This document shows positions 25,788 to 32,145 of a stretch of 32,145 nucleotides of DNA, in pieces. Source of the stretch: Rhodomicrobium udaipurense JA643 (lineage in GTDB: Bacteria; Pseudomonadota; Alphaproteobacteria; Rhizobiales; Rhodomicrobiaceae). Location of the stretch: contig NZ_JFZJ01000029.1 of assembly GCF_000636015.1 (NCBI RefSeq), positions 1 through 32,145 on the forward strand. The letters run 5' to 3'. The notes beneath the pieces are model-generated. The model saw only the letters and a program-made list of their open reading frames with translations. It had not been told where the DNA came from and did no database searches. The stretch's first letter is position 1, and each line of letters opens with the position of its first letter. The position numbers were made by a program, and so were the translations under genes.

Positions 25788-25972
25788 GGTATCCCCTAAA
25801 AATAAATGTTTGATGCAGTAAAAGTGATTGGCAAAAATCGCTCTTATTTCAAGTATGTCACGTTAAATAATCTAGTATTGAACAATAATTCATATAGTTA
25901 CGTGAGGCGATTTTCTCATGGAATAGAGCTGGCGTCAGATTAGGCAATTTCTGCCCTCCCCGCCTCGTCTTT
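25788..25972. other. AT-rich intergenic region with promoters for the small ORF and parA
   Basis: This is markedly more AT-rich than its surroundings and lacks coding potential. It probably holds divergent promoters for the small membrane ORF (leftward) and parA (rightward). Individual promoter boxes could not be assigned with confidence. Confidence 0.45.
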
Positions 25973-25974
25973 CA

Positions 25975-26002
25975 CATGCGCTTATGTAAACATGCGCGCA
26001 TG
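25975..26002. promoter_or_regulatory. 8-bp phased CATG array 3 over the parA start
   Basis: CATG, TATG, CATG and CATG start at 25975, 25983, 25991 and 25999; the last contains the parA ATG. A protein bound here would cover the parA translation start and could repress the partition operon. Confidence 0.65.
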
Positions 26003-26620
26003 AAGACAATCGCGCTCGTCTCGCAAAAAGGCGGTTCCGGGAAGACAACTCTCGCCATCAACCTCGCCATCGCGGCCACGTTATCCCGCAAGGTCGTGGT
26101 CATCATTGATTTGGACCCGCAGCAGAGCGCAGCGCGCTGGGCGCGCCTGCGTTCAAACGAGGAGCCGGTCATCCTTCCCGGCCACGGTCCCAACCTTCCG
26201 GACCTGGTGAAGCGGGCCGAGGACGGCGGCGCCGACATCCTCATTATCGATACCGCTCCGAAATCCGAGAATGCGTCGCTGATGGCCGCCCGCTTGAGCG
26301 ACCTCGTCCTCATTCCCTGCCAGCCGTCCAACCTGGACCTCGACGCGGTGGCGGATTCGGTGAACATCGCGAGCCTTGCGAAGGTCAAGGCGGCCTTCGT
26401 GCTCAACAACTGCCGCAGCTCCAGCGGACTGGCCGATGACGCGGCCGACGCGCTTGGCGCCTACGGCCTGCCCCTCGCTCCCGTCCGCATCGGCAGCCGG
26501 GTGGCCTTCGTAAAATCCCTCACCGAAGGCAAAGGCGTTCTGGAATACGAGCCGAAAGGTGCAGCCGCGCAGGAAATCAAGGCGCTGGCAACGTTTGCAC
26601 GCGCACAAGGAGGCATGTAG
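26000..26620 (+). CDS. parA: Type Ib ParA/ParF-like partition ATPase
   Basis: ParA-type ATPases use ATP cycling on the nucleoid to spread plasmid copies at division. The start at ATG 26000 gives a 206-residue protein without an N-terminal DNA-binding domain, the short type Ib form. It has the deviant Walker A KGGSGKTT (residues 10-17) with its signature lysine, a switch segment DLDPQQSAARW, Walker B ADILIIDTAP and the late IPCQPSNLDL strand. An upstream in-frame start (25976) would lie within the CATG array and is disfavoured. The stop codon lies in the large array that separates it from its ribbon-helix-helix partner, and replication initiator repA follows. Confidence 0.92.
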   Translation: MKTIALVSQKGGSGKTTLAINLAIAATLSRKVVVIIDLDPQQSAARWARLRSNEEPVILPGHGPNLPDLVKRAEDGGADILIIDTAPKSENASLMAARLSDLVLIPCQPSNLDLDAVADSVNIASLAKVKAAFVLNNCRSSSGLADDAADALGAYGLPLAPVRIGSRVAFVKSLTEGKGVLEYEPKGAAAQEIKALATFARAQGGM

Positions 26621-26891
26621 TCATGTGGACATGCCCACAGTTCTACGTTTCAGCCTGCAAACAGGCACACACGAGGACACCCCGACATGACGGCCTGTCC
26701 GTAGCACGGCATGCCACCAATTTTGCATGCGCTCTTGCCCGCATGTGCACAGCCCCACATGCTGCAAAATCCACACCCAAGCACATCCATCCTGCGCGCA
26801 TATCCAAATGCGCACCCGCGAGATTAAGCACACGCGCGCACGCCAGCCTTTCCCACAATCCCACATCCCAACAGGAGGGCATGCGCACATG
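26598..26891. promoter_or_regulatory. Large 8-bp phased CATG array 4 (candidate centromere, parS/parH-like)
   Basis: CATG occurs ten times between 26614 and 26891. Eight copies (26614, 26622, 26630, 26686, 26710, 26726, 26742, 26758) share one 8-base register; most of the intervening steps are near-matches such as CCTG, CACG or CTTG. Two more (26880, 26888) form a second register with the ATG of the next gene. The strand is C- and A-rich and has no coding character. This is the layout of a centromere bound by ribbon-helix-helix proteins. Confidence 0.75.
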
Positions 26892-27185
26892 AGCACAGAA
26901 CCACGTGTCAACAAGCTGAAAGCCGCCATGCAAGGCATGGCGGGGCCGACGCTGCCGCCGACGGTCACGATTCCGAAGGAGGCTGAGGTGAGGGCCGTTG
27001 AGGCCCGCAAGACGCCTTTGGCGCCCAGCCGTCACGGCAAGCGGGTGGTATCGGCTTACGTGGACGCGACCGCCGCCAAACAGCTTCGTGTGCTTGCAGC
27101 GAGCCATGAAACCACCACCCAGGCGCTGCTGGAGGAGGCGTTAAACGACCTTTTCCGCAAGTACGACCGAAGCGCCATTGCATGA
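26889..27185 (+). CDS. Ribbon-helix-helix centromere-binding protein (ParG-like)
   Basis: ATG 26889 follows AGGAGGG at nine bases. The 98-residue protein has a flexible, basic N-terminal half (about 1-55), as ParG-type partners use to stimulate ParA ATP hydrolysis. A C-terminal ribbon-helix-helix fold follows: strand RVVSAYVDATA, then helices AAKQLRVLAASH and TTQALLEEALNDLFRKY. Such dimers read short tetramer repeats through the strand pair. Genes for a short ParA and a small ribbon-helix-helix protein, with repeats between them, define type Ib partition. The start codon is part of the last CATG repeat, so the protein probably controls its own synthesis. Its stop overlaps the repA start. Confidence 0.8.
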   Translation: MSTEPRVNKLKAAMQGMAGPTLPPTVTIPKEAEVRAVEARKTPLAPSRHGKRVVSAYVDATAAKQLRVLAASHETTTQALLEEALNDLFRKYDRSAIA

Positions 27186-28225
27186 GCAGCAGCAGCTTAA
27201 GCCAGGTCAACATCCGCGACGCGGACCTTCTGGCTGAGCTGGAGCGCCAGCGCACGAGTCCTGTGCTGGAAGTCGTCGTCCGTCAGCTGGAGCAGAAACA
27301 GGCGAAGCGGGATGAGCTCGCGGCCATGCCGCGCGACAAGCGGCGGCGGGCCACCACGCGACACGAGATTGCCGAGAAGGCGCCCGAGCTGCCGGATCTC
27401 CGGCACATTCACAGCGTCCTTGCGGTCTGCGGCCTGCCCTATCGGCGGCAACCCATTGAAACCCGTGAGTTCGAACGCCGTCAGGGCCCGATGAAACTCA
27501 TTGTGGAGGCAGGAAACCTCACGTCCCCTGAAAACGGTGCCAAGGTCCAGCAGCCTATCCCGTTCGGGCCGAAGGCACGGCTGCTGATGATGCATCTCTG
27601 TTCCGAGGCCGTGCGCCAGAAATCTGCCACCATCTCCATCGCCGACAACCTGACGGCCTTCATGCGCGAGATGGGCTTTCCCGCGACGGGCGGGAAAAAG
27701 GGAACGCTCCATGCGTTCAAGGAGCAGCTGAATGCCCTGGCGGCGGCGCGGATGACGATCGCCGTCTGGAACGGGGAGAGGGCCAAGCAGCGCTATATTC
27801 AGCCTTTCAGCGAAGTGGACATCTGGATGCCACTCAATCCCGAGGAGCGGATGCTCTGGCCGACCACCCTCACGTTCAGCCTTGATTTCTATGACAGCCT
27901 CAAAAAACACGCCCTGCCGCTGAACGCAAAGGCGGTGCGGGCCTTCGCGGGCTCGGCGCGCAAGCTGGATCTGTATTTCTGGCTGGGATGGCGGCTCAAC
28001 AACCTTGAAACCACCAAGACCATTTCGTGGACGGCACTCGCCGAGCAGTTCGGCAGCGATTACGACCGCATGGACAATTTCCGGCGTGACTTTTCTGCGG
28101 ACCTGAAGGCCATTCAGGAGGTGTTCCCGAAACTGCCGACCAGAATTACCGAGGACGGACTGGTGATTGCCGGGGCGGGGCCGGAAGTGCTGGCGCTTCC
28201 CGAGCCTCGGCTCGCAAAGAAATAA
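27182..28225 (+). CDS. repA: RepA-type plasmid replication initiator
   Basis: The ATG overlaps the preceding stop by four bases (ATGA), so it is coupled to the partition gene. The 347-residue protein matches the plasmid-encoded RepA family (PF04796 type): GPKARLLMMHLCSEAVRQKS near residue 128, the AFMREMGFPATGG segment, FSLDFYDSLKK near 230, LYFWLGWRL near 265, and SWTALAEQFGSDYDRM near 284. The first ~80 residues are a charged, helical leader. It should bind the iterons that begin 140 bases downstream and open the origin. A plasmid initiator next to an integrase implies that the element can replicate after excision or was once a plasmid. Confidence 0.88.
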   Translation: MSSSSLSQVNIRDADLLAELERQRTSPVLEVVVRQLEQKQAKRDELAAMPRDKRRRATTRHEIAEKAPELPDLRHIHSVLAVCGLPYRRQPIETREFERRQGPMKLIVEAGNLTSPENGAKVQQPIPFGPKARLLMMHLCSEAVRQKSATISIADNLTAFMREMGFPATGGKKGTLHAFKEQLNALAAARMTIAVWNGERAKQRYIQPFSEVDIWMPLNPEERMLWPTTLTFSLDFYDSLKKHALPLNAKAVRAFAGSARKLDLYFWLGWRLNNLETTKTISWTALAEQFGSDYDRMDNFRRDFSADLKAIQEVFPKLPTRITEDGLVIAGAGPEVLALPEPRLAKK

Positions 28226-28364
28226 CTCCCATCAGCGGGCGGCATCCAGCGGTTTGAAAGTGATGCCACGGCTTTCACTGCGCGCGGTCCGGTGAGGCAT
28301 GGCGACAATTTCAACATCCAGGCTGAAGGCAGTCAGGAAGCCGATCTCATAGATGTCAAGCCTA
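28226..28364. other. Spacer between repA and the iterons
   Basis: No firm gene. A minus-strand frame ending at 28232 reads a plausible short peptide (IYEIGFLTAFSLDVEIVAM) but has no good start codon; it may be a gene remnant. Confidence 0.35.
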
Positions 28365-28564
28365 CGCAGACTTGCTAGGGAATGACTTTTCCTGCAATGC
28401 AGGAATTTCAATCGCTTAGCTCACCCCCCGCGCAGACTTGCTAGAGCGCCAACGCAGACTTGCTAGGGGGAAGGGTAATTTCAGCGCAGACTTGCTAGGG
28501 GTTGAGCGCAGACTTACTAGGAATACAGCGCAGACTTGCTAGCGTATCAACGCAGACTTGCTAG
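28365..28564. repeat. oriV: Replication origin iterons (seven copies)
   Basis: CGCAGACTTGCTAG begins at 28365, 28431, 28453, 28485, 28507 (one mismatch, ACTTACTAG), 28529 and 28551. Spacings are 66, 22, 32, 22, 22 and 22 bases. Steps of 22 place copies on nearly the same helix face, and 66 is three steps. They follow repA and precede an AT-rich zone, the usual order in an iteron-controlled plasmid origin. Confidence 0.92.
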
Positions 28565-28919
28565 GTGTATATATAGAACAGAACATTCCAGAACCGTACG
28601 ACAGGACATTCCAGAACATTTCTTTACAGAAAATATCCAGAATTTACAGAAAAAGGGCTTTCCAAAATTTAAAGGGGGTTTTAAGTCCGAACCGACACCT
28701 CAGTCAGCGGCTTTCAGCAACGGCCTTTCCTTGTCGGAAGGGATGATTTGGCGCACGATGGCAGAGCCGTTGAGGATCGGTTATGCGGCGAAACGGGAGG
28801 TCTTTTTAGAGCCTTTTTGTTGCGACGCACACCAACCTTCCCAATCAAGGTGGAAAATCAACCAGAATCCCGCCTAGGCGGTCTCAGGCCCCATCACTGT
28901 CACCAAATATCCCGGGGGT
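28565..28919. other. AT-rich origin flank with a second repeat type
   Basis: Directly after the last iteron comes TGTATATATAG, then ACATTCCAGAAC twice (28583 and 28606, 23 bases apart) and a weaker TCCAGAA copy at 28636. This AT-rich stretch (28565-28685) is the probable unwinding region. Beyond it, to 28919, no gene can be supported. Confidence 0.6.
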
Positions 28920-28938
28920 GCGGGGGCAGAGCCCCCGC
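28920..28938 (-). terminator. Strong GC hairpin after the alpA-like gene
   Basis: GCGGGGGC-AGA-GCCCCCGC is a perfect 8-bp stem twelve bases beyond the stop at 28950. There is no T-run on the minus strand, so it may act as a transcript-end stabiliser or a factor-dependent stop. Confidence 0.45.
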
Positions 28939-28949
28939 GTGGTAAGCGC

Positions 28950-29180
28950 CTATCTTGTATACTCCGATGTGGAGGCATAACTCTGCCGGTCGAGCCAGGC
29001 GACGATGTCCGACTGGCGGTAGATGACGCGGCTGCGTTTGCCGGGGCCGACCTTGAGGTAGCGCGGGCCGGTGCCTTCGATCCGCATGCGTTCCAGCGTG
29101 CGCCGGGACACGCGAAGGAGTTCGGCCGCCTCGACCGAGGTCAGAAACGTCAACTCCGGTGGCGGCGGTGTCAGCGGCAT
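28950..29180 (-). CDS. AlpA/excisionase-type DNA-binding protein
   Basis: The 76-residue protein has a MerR-like winged helix (HTH_17 type): LTSVEAAELLRVSRRTLERM, then GPRYLKVGPGKRSRVIYRQSDIVAWL. Such proteins regulate integrase genes or act as recombination directionality factors during excision. It is the last gene of the leftward run virD4, M48 protease, alpA, 61 bases after the protease. Since the element carries a tyrosine integrase at its left end, this is a good candidate for its excisionase, though transcription factors for transfer genes have the same fold. Confidence 0.82.
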   Translation of the reverse strand: MPLTPPPPELTFLTSVEAAELLRVSRRTLERMRIEGTGPRYLKVGPGKRSRVIYRQSDIVAWLDRQSYASTSEYTR

Positions 29181-29241
29181 CCCATTCAGCGGTTCGAATC
29201 ACCTTGAGCATACCGCCATTGGCGGCCCGAAGGCGAGGTGT

Positions 29242-30720
29242 CTACTCGCTGTAGGTCAGTCCGCGCAGGTCCCGAATCCGCTCCTCGCTCCGAACGGATT
29301 GGATACGATCGCGGATGGTCGGGTGCGTTCTGAAGTACCGTTGCGCCACGTCCCGGAAGAAGAGTTCCGGGGCCACTTGCGTGGCTGACGCGGCACGAGG
29401 CTGGGTGCCTTCCAGAACCTCCAGCAATGCGATCATGCTGGCCTTTCCGGCAACAGCCGCCCCGAATCCATCGGCGCGCAGCTCACGGGCGCGGGAGAGC
29501 TTGAGCACCATCGCCTCGCCAAGGAATGAGAACGCCCAACGTACAAGCGCCCTCGCCGGTGTGATGAGCATCCAGGCGGCGAGCGAGCGCTGGAAGCATT
29601 GTGCGTACATCATCCGCGCCATGTCTCCGGTGACGATGTGGCCAAGCTCGTGGGCGAGAAGTGCGTCCATCTGCTGAGAGGAGAGCTTGTCGACCGCGCC
29701 TTGCGACACACCAATCACGGCCCCGTTGTGGTCCTTGCTGCCAACGGCAAAGCCGTTGACGTCCTCTGATGGGAAGATGCCGACGCGGGGTGCCGGACTG
29801 AACCCGATGGCGTCGCTCATCTCCTGCATCCGCTGCTGCAGCCAGTTTTCCGGCTCCACGTACTCAAGCTTCATGTTGCGCGCCACGCGCTCGGAAGCCG
29901 CCTGCATTTGCGTGCCCGCGCCGACCCACCCGAAGAGCAGCACGACGGGGATCGCCACCGTCAGGGCACCGAGTGAGAACACGGCGCCGAAAATAAAGGT
30001 GCTGATGGCCGCCGCGATGCCGATTGTGATCGCGGTATTGAACGTGGAGGTGTGAAGAAGGCGCGCCTGAAGGCCCGCTGTTCCATCAAGAACAGACCGT
30101 TCACCGAGCCCGAACCTCGACGACGACAATACCTTCACCGGTTCCGGTGCGGGTGCGTGCATGGGCTCAGGCGCAGGTGCGGGGGCATGCGCAGGCGGTT
30201 CGGTGAATTGAGGAGCTTGGATTGCCGGGGCTGGCGACGCAAGGCCCAGGTATTCCGCCAATTCAGCGGGTGAAATCGTCTGAGCCGCTGCGGCATGCCA
30301 GAGCGCCATCCACACGAGGGAGGCGTGCCGCCAGTAGGCTGCTTCCTCATCACTCAAAACAGAATTCCAGTGTGCGGTGTTCTCGTACACCATATCCACC
30401 GCCTGGCGGTACTTCTCGGCTCGGCTGCCGCTTGGATCGCGGCGGCTCAGCGTATTCTGGACGTCCTGTTCAAGGACCTCGTCGAACTCCGCAAAAGAAG
30501 AGGCCTGGCTCCGCGAATCCAGCACCTCATCAAACCGCCGCTCTAGGAGGTCGGCAACGTCATGCTCCAGCCGCCGCCATTGCAGGGCATCGTAGTAATT
30601 CACCACCAAGTTGTGAAACCCCTGCCGCAACTGGTCCGCATGTTGCGCGACCAGCCTTAGCAGCGCGTCAGTGCGGGACACTTCCGGTTCAGGACGACGC
30701 GATGGATCTGGATTGCTCAT
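29242..30720 (-). CDS. M48-family membrane metalloprotease
   Basis: The start at ATG 30720 overlaps the upstream VirD4 stop (ATGA); a longer open frame over virD4 is a shadow. The 492-residue protein has an N-terminal helical domain (about 1-165), a Pro/Ala-rich linker (APAPAPEP type, about 165-195), two membrane helices (about 228-267) and an HtpX/Ste24-like protease domain. The zinc site is HELGH at 357-361 with Glu413 in RARELRAD as third ligand. HtpX-type proteases degrade misfolded membrane proteins. Here the fusion to a novel N-terminal domain and the location in a transfer operon suggest processing of mating-apparatus proteins or of the cell envelope; that is inference. Confidence 0.85.
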   Translation of the reverse strand: MSNPDPSRRPEPEVSRTDALLRLVAQHADQLRQGFHNLVVNYYDALQWRRLEHDVADLLERRFDEVLDSRSQASSFAEFDEVLEQDVQNTLSRRDPSGSRAEKYRQAVDMVYENTAHWNSVLSDEEAAYWRHASLVWMALWHAAAAQTISPAELAEYLGLASPAPAIQAPQFTEPPAHAPAPAPEPMHAPAPEPVKVLSSSRFGLGERSVLDGTAGLQARLLHTSTFNTAITIGIAAAISTFIFGAVFSLGALTVAIPVVLLFGWVGAGTQMQAASERVARNMKLEYVEPENWLQQRMQEMSDAIGFSPAPRVGIFPSEDVNGFAVGSKDHNGAVIGVSQGAVDKLSSQQMDALLAHELGHIVTGDMARMMYAQCFQRSLAAWMLITPARALVRWAFSFLGEAMVLKLSRARELRADGFGAAVAGKASMIALLEVLEGTQPRAASATQVAPELFFRDVAQRYFRTHPTIRDRIQSVRSEERIRDLRGLTYSE

Positions 30721-32145
30721 GAGCGGGCTCCAATCTGCGAGGACGAGGGGAGAGAGGTCGTGAGGGAACGCCAGTGACGGCGGCGGGCCTTGAGTGGGTA
30801 TCCGCCCGCCTGCTTGGACAGGATGATCGTGGTGCTGGGGTGGGTTTCTCCCGGCTCGCGCGCGCCGAGATACGTGCCGACCTCGAATGGTGTCAGCAGT
30901 GGCCGGGGTGCCAGCACCACCGGTTCGGTAATGTTGATGGACTGGCTGGTGTTGCGGCCCTCGCCGAACCCCCCGAGCTGGATTGGGGTCGCGGTATCGC
31001 TGTCGTTGACGCCGATGGAGTGTGTCCACGACAGGTTGGGGTCGCGGTAGGGAAAGGTGGTGACCCCAAGGGCGCTGGAGACGTGCTTCTTGGTTTTGGC
31101 GTCAAGCGTCGCCCCGAAGAAGACCTGGTGGTCGGTCTGGGAGAGGAACACGTCCGCCCAGCGCTGATAAACGCCTTCGAGCTGAGCCACGTCCTGAACA
31201 AAGAACCAGAACCAGGCGCCCGAGGAGCGCATTTGCGCGACGGCGTCGCGCATGAAGGGCATGTCCCGCAGCGCCGCGAACTCATCCAAAATAAAGAGCA
31301 CCGAGGCTTCATGAGCGTCGCGTTGCTCCTGCAGCGCCGAGAAGGCGCAGCCGATCATGGCCCTGAGATACCGGAAGCTGGTGTGCGTCTCCTTGAGCGG
31401 GATGGTGAGGTAGACCGTGGTGCCGGGGTTTGCCGCGAGGTCCGAGAACTGGAAGTCGCTCTTGGCGGAGGAGCTTCCGCTCGCGGCCGTAGAATGAGCC
31501 CGCCTGACGGCGGACGAGGGGGCCGAAGGTGTCGGAGCTCATGAGCTTGAGTGTGTCCTCGAAGTATTCCGGGACGTTGGGGTCGCGTTCGGGGCGGTCG
31601 CCGAGGAGAGGCAGGCAGCACAGCCGCTGCACTTCAGAGAGGTTCGCCGAGGCTTCGATGTCGAACTTGCGCGCCTCCTCGCTCATCTCGACCACGCCCA
31701 TGATGAGGAGGGTGAGGAGATTGACGGCCTCGTTTTCCCAGAAGCCAGCGTCAGCGGCGCCTTTGTCGCTCTGGCGGACGACCAGCATTTCCGCCAGGAG
31801 ACGCGCGCGGGCGCCGCGTTCGCGGACGCCGCCGAGTTCGTCCAGGGGATTGTAATGGTCACTTGGAGGCTCGCCGGGTTGTGCGAAGGGCGCGAGCCGG
31901 TACACCTTCCCGAAGCGGCGCCTGTGCCGTGCCGTGAGGTCGTAGAGCTCGCCTTTCGGGTCGAGCACAACCACCGAGCCGCTATAGCGGCGCAGGTTCT
32001 CGACAATCTGGGTTGCACTCTTGCCTTGCCCGGTCGGTGCAACCGTCAGCAGATGTCCCGGGTAGCGCGCCACCAGCGGATGCCCGGTGGTGTGGTCACC
32101 ATCCATGAGCTCCCCCAGGTAGAGCCCGCGTCCCGGCACAACCGG
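30717..32145 (-). pseudogene. VirD4/TraG type IV coupling protein, frameshifted and cut by the window edge
   Basis: The coupling protein is an inner-membrane ATPase that feeds DNA-protein complexes to a conjugative type IV secretion channel. The upstream part (32145-31480) has Walker A APTGQGKS, VVVLDPKGELYDLTA and YNPLDEL. At about 31480 the frame shifts: GSFYGRE should continue into AKSDFQFSDLAANPGTTVYL, which is one frame over and leads into the second part (to 30717). That part has Walker B FILDEFAAL, FVQDVAQLEGVY and FFGATLDAKTKK. A single extra base near 31479 explains it. The N-terminal membrane anchor lies beyond the right edge. If the lesion is real, self-transfer would be blocked. 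Confidence 0.82.

Noticed and set aside
26623..26892. An 89-codon frame within the large CATG array
   Set aside because: Composition is driven by repeated CATG/CACG tetramers (His, Ala, Thr, Cys rich), with no ribosome site; better explained as a DNA-binding array.
28365..28564. Possible CRISPR array
   Set aside because: Repeats are only 14 bases with 8-base gaps and follow a repA gene; they are iterons. No cas genes are present.
28581..28617. Alphaproteobacterial LexA (SOS) box at GAACATTCCAGAAC
   Set aside because: The alphaproteobacterial LexA site needs seven bases between the GAAC half-sites; here there are six, and the motif repeats as part of the origin flank.

Overview
The window comes from a high-GC alphaproteobacterium, most likely of the order Hyphomicrobiales (Rhizobiales). 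The evidence is the lnt / XRE regulator / metK / trmB cluster, a GroEL ending in a Gly-Met tail behind a CIRCE-controlled groES, and alphaproteobacterial promoter and tRNA features. No species can be named from the sequence alone.

Layout. (1) Positions 1-8670 are core chromosome: a decayed small gene (30-582), trmB, metK and an XRE regulator in one minus-strand run, lnt, an unknown single-pass membrane protein, and groES-groEL with CIRCE and a clean terminator. (2) Positions about 8840-22350 are a mosaic accessory region rich in remnants: a broken histidine-kinase-type ATPase fragment, a large serine recombinase, a Fic protein preceded by a phased TTTTCA repeat array, an uncharacterised protein, a 1137-residue TM0106-type nuclease/exonuclease/helicase with a frameshifted XRE gene upstream, a frameshifted exported protein, a small lipoprotein, an RTX fragment fused in frame to the C-terminus of another protein, an unknown protein, and an HNH protein. 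(3) From 22359 to the right edge lies a plasmid-like integrative element. It begins at a 44-bp 3' fragment of a tRNA-Arg(ACG) gene, the likely attachment site. It carries a tyrosine integrase, hipBA, a tiny membrane-protein ORF, a type Ib partition pair (short ParA plus a ribbon-helix-helix partner), a RepA-type initiator, a seven-iteron origin, an AlpA-like regulator, an M48 membrane protease and a frameshifted VirD4/TraG coupling protein.

The most interesting signal is a family of arrays of the tetramer CATG (or close variants) repeated at exactly 8-bp steps. They lie at the 3' end of the integrase and upstream of hipB, just after hipA, across the parA start, and over about 290 bp between parA and the ribbon-helix-helix gene. 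Such proteins are known to bind 7-8 bp repeats in plasmid centromeres, so these arrays are probably the element's centromere and operators. Because they also bracket hipBA, they suggest that partition and the HipA toxin-antitoxin module share one DNA-binding protein. HipB appears to have its own three palindromic operators spaced exactly 50 bp apart.

Several accessory genes carry single-base frameshifts (XRE gene, exported protein, VirD4), so either decay or assembly error should be kept in mind.
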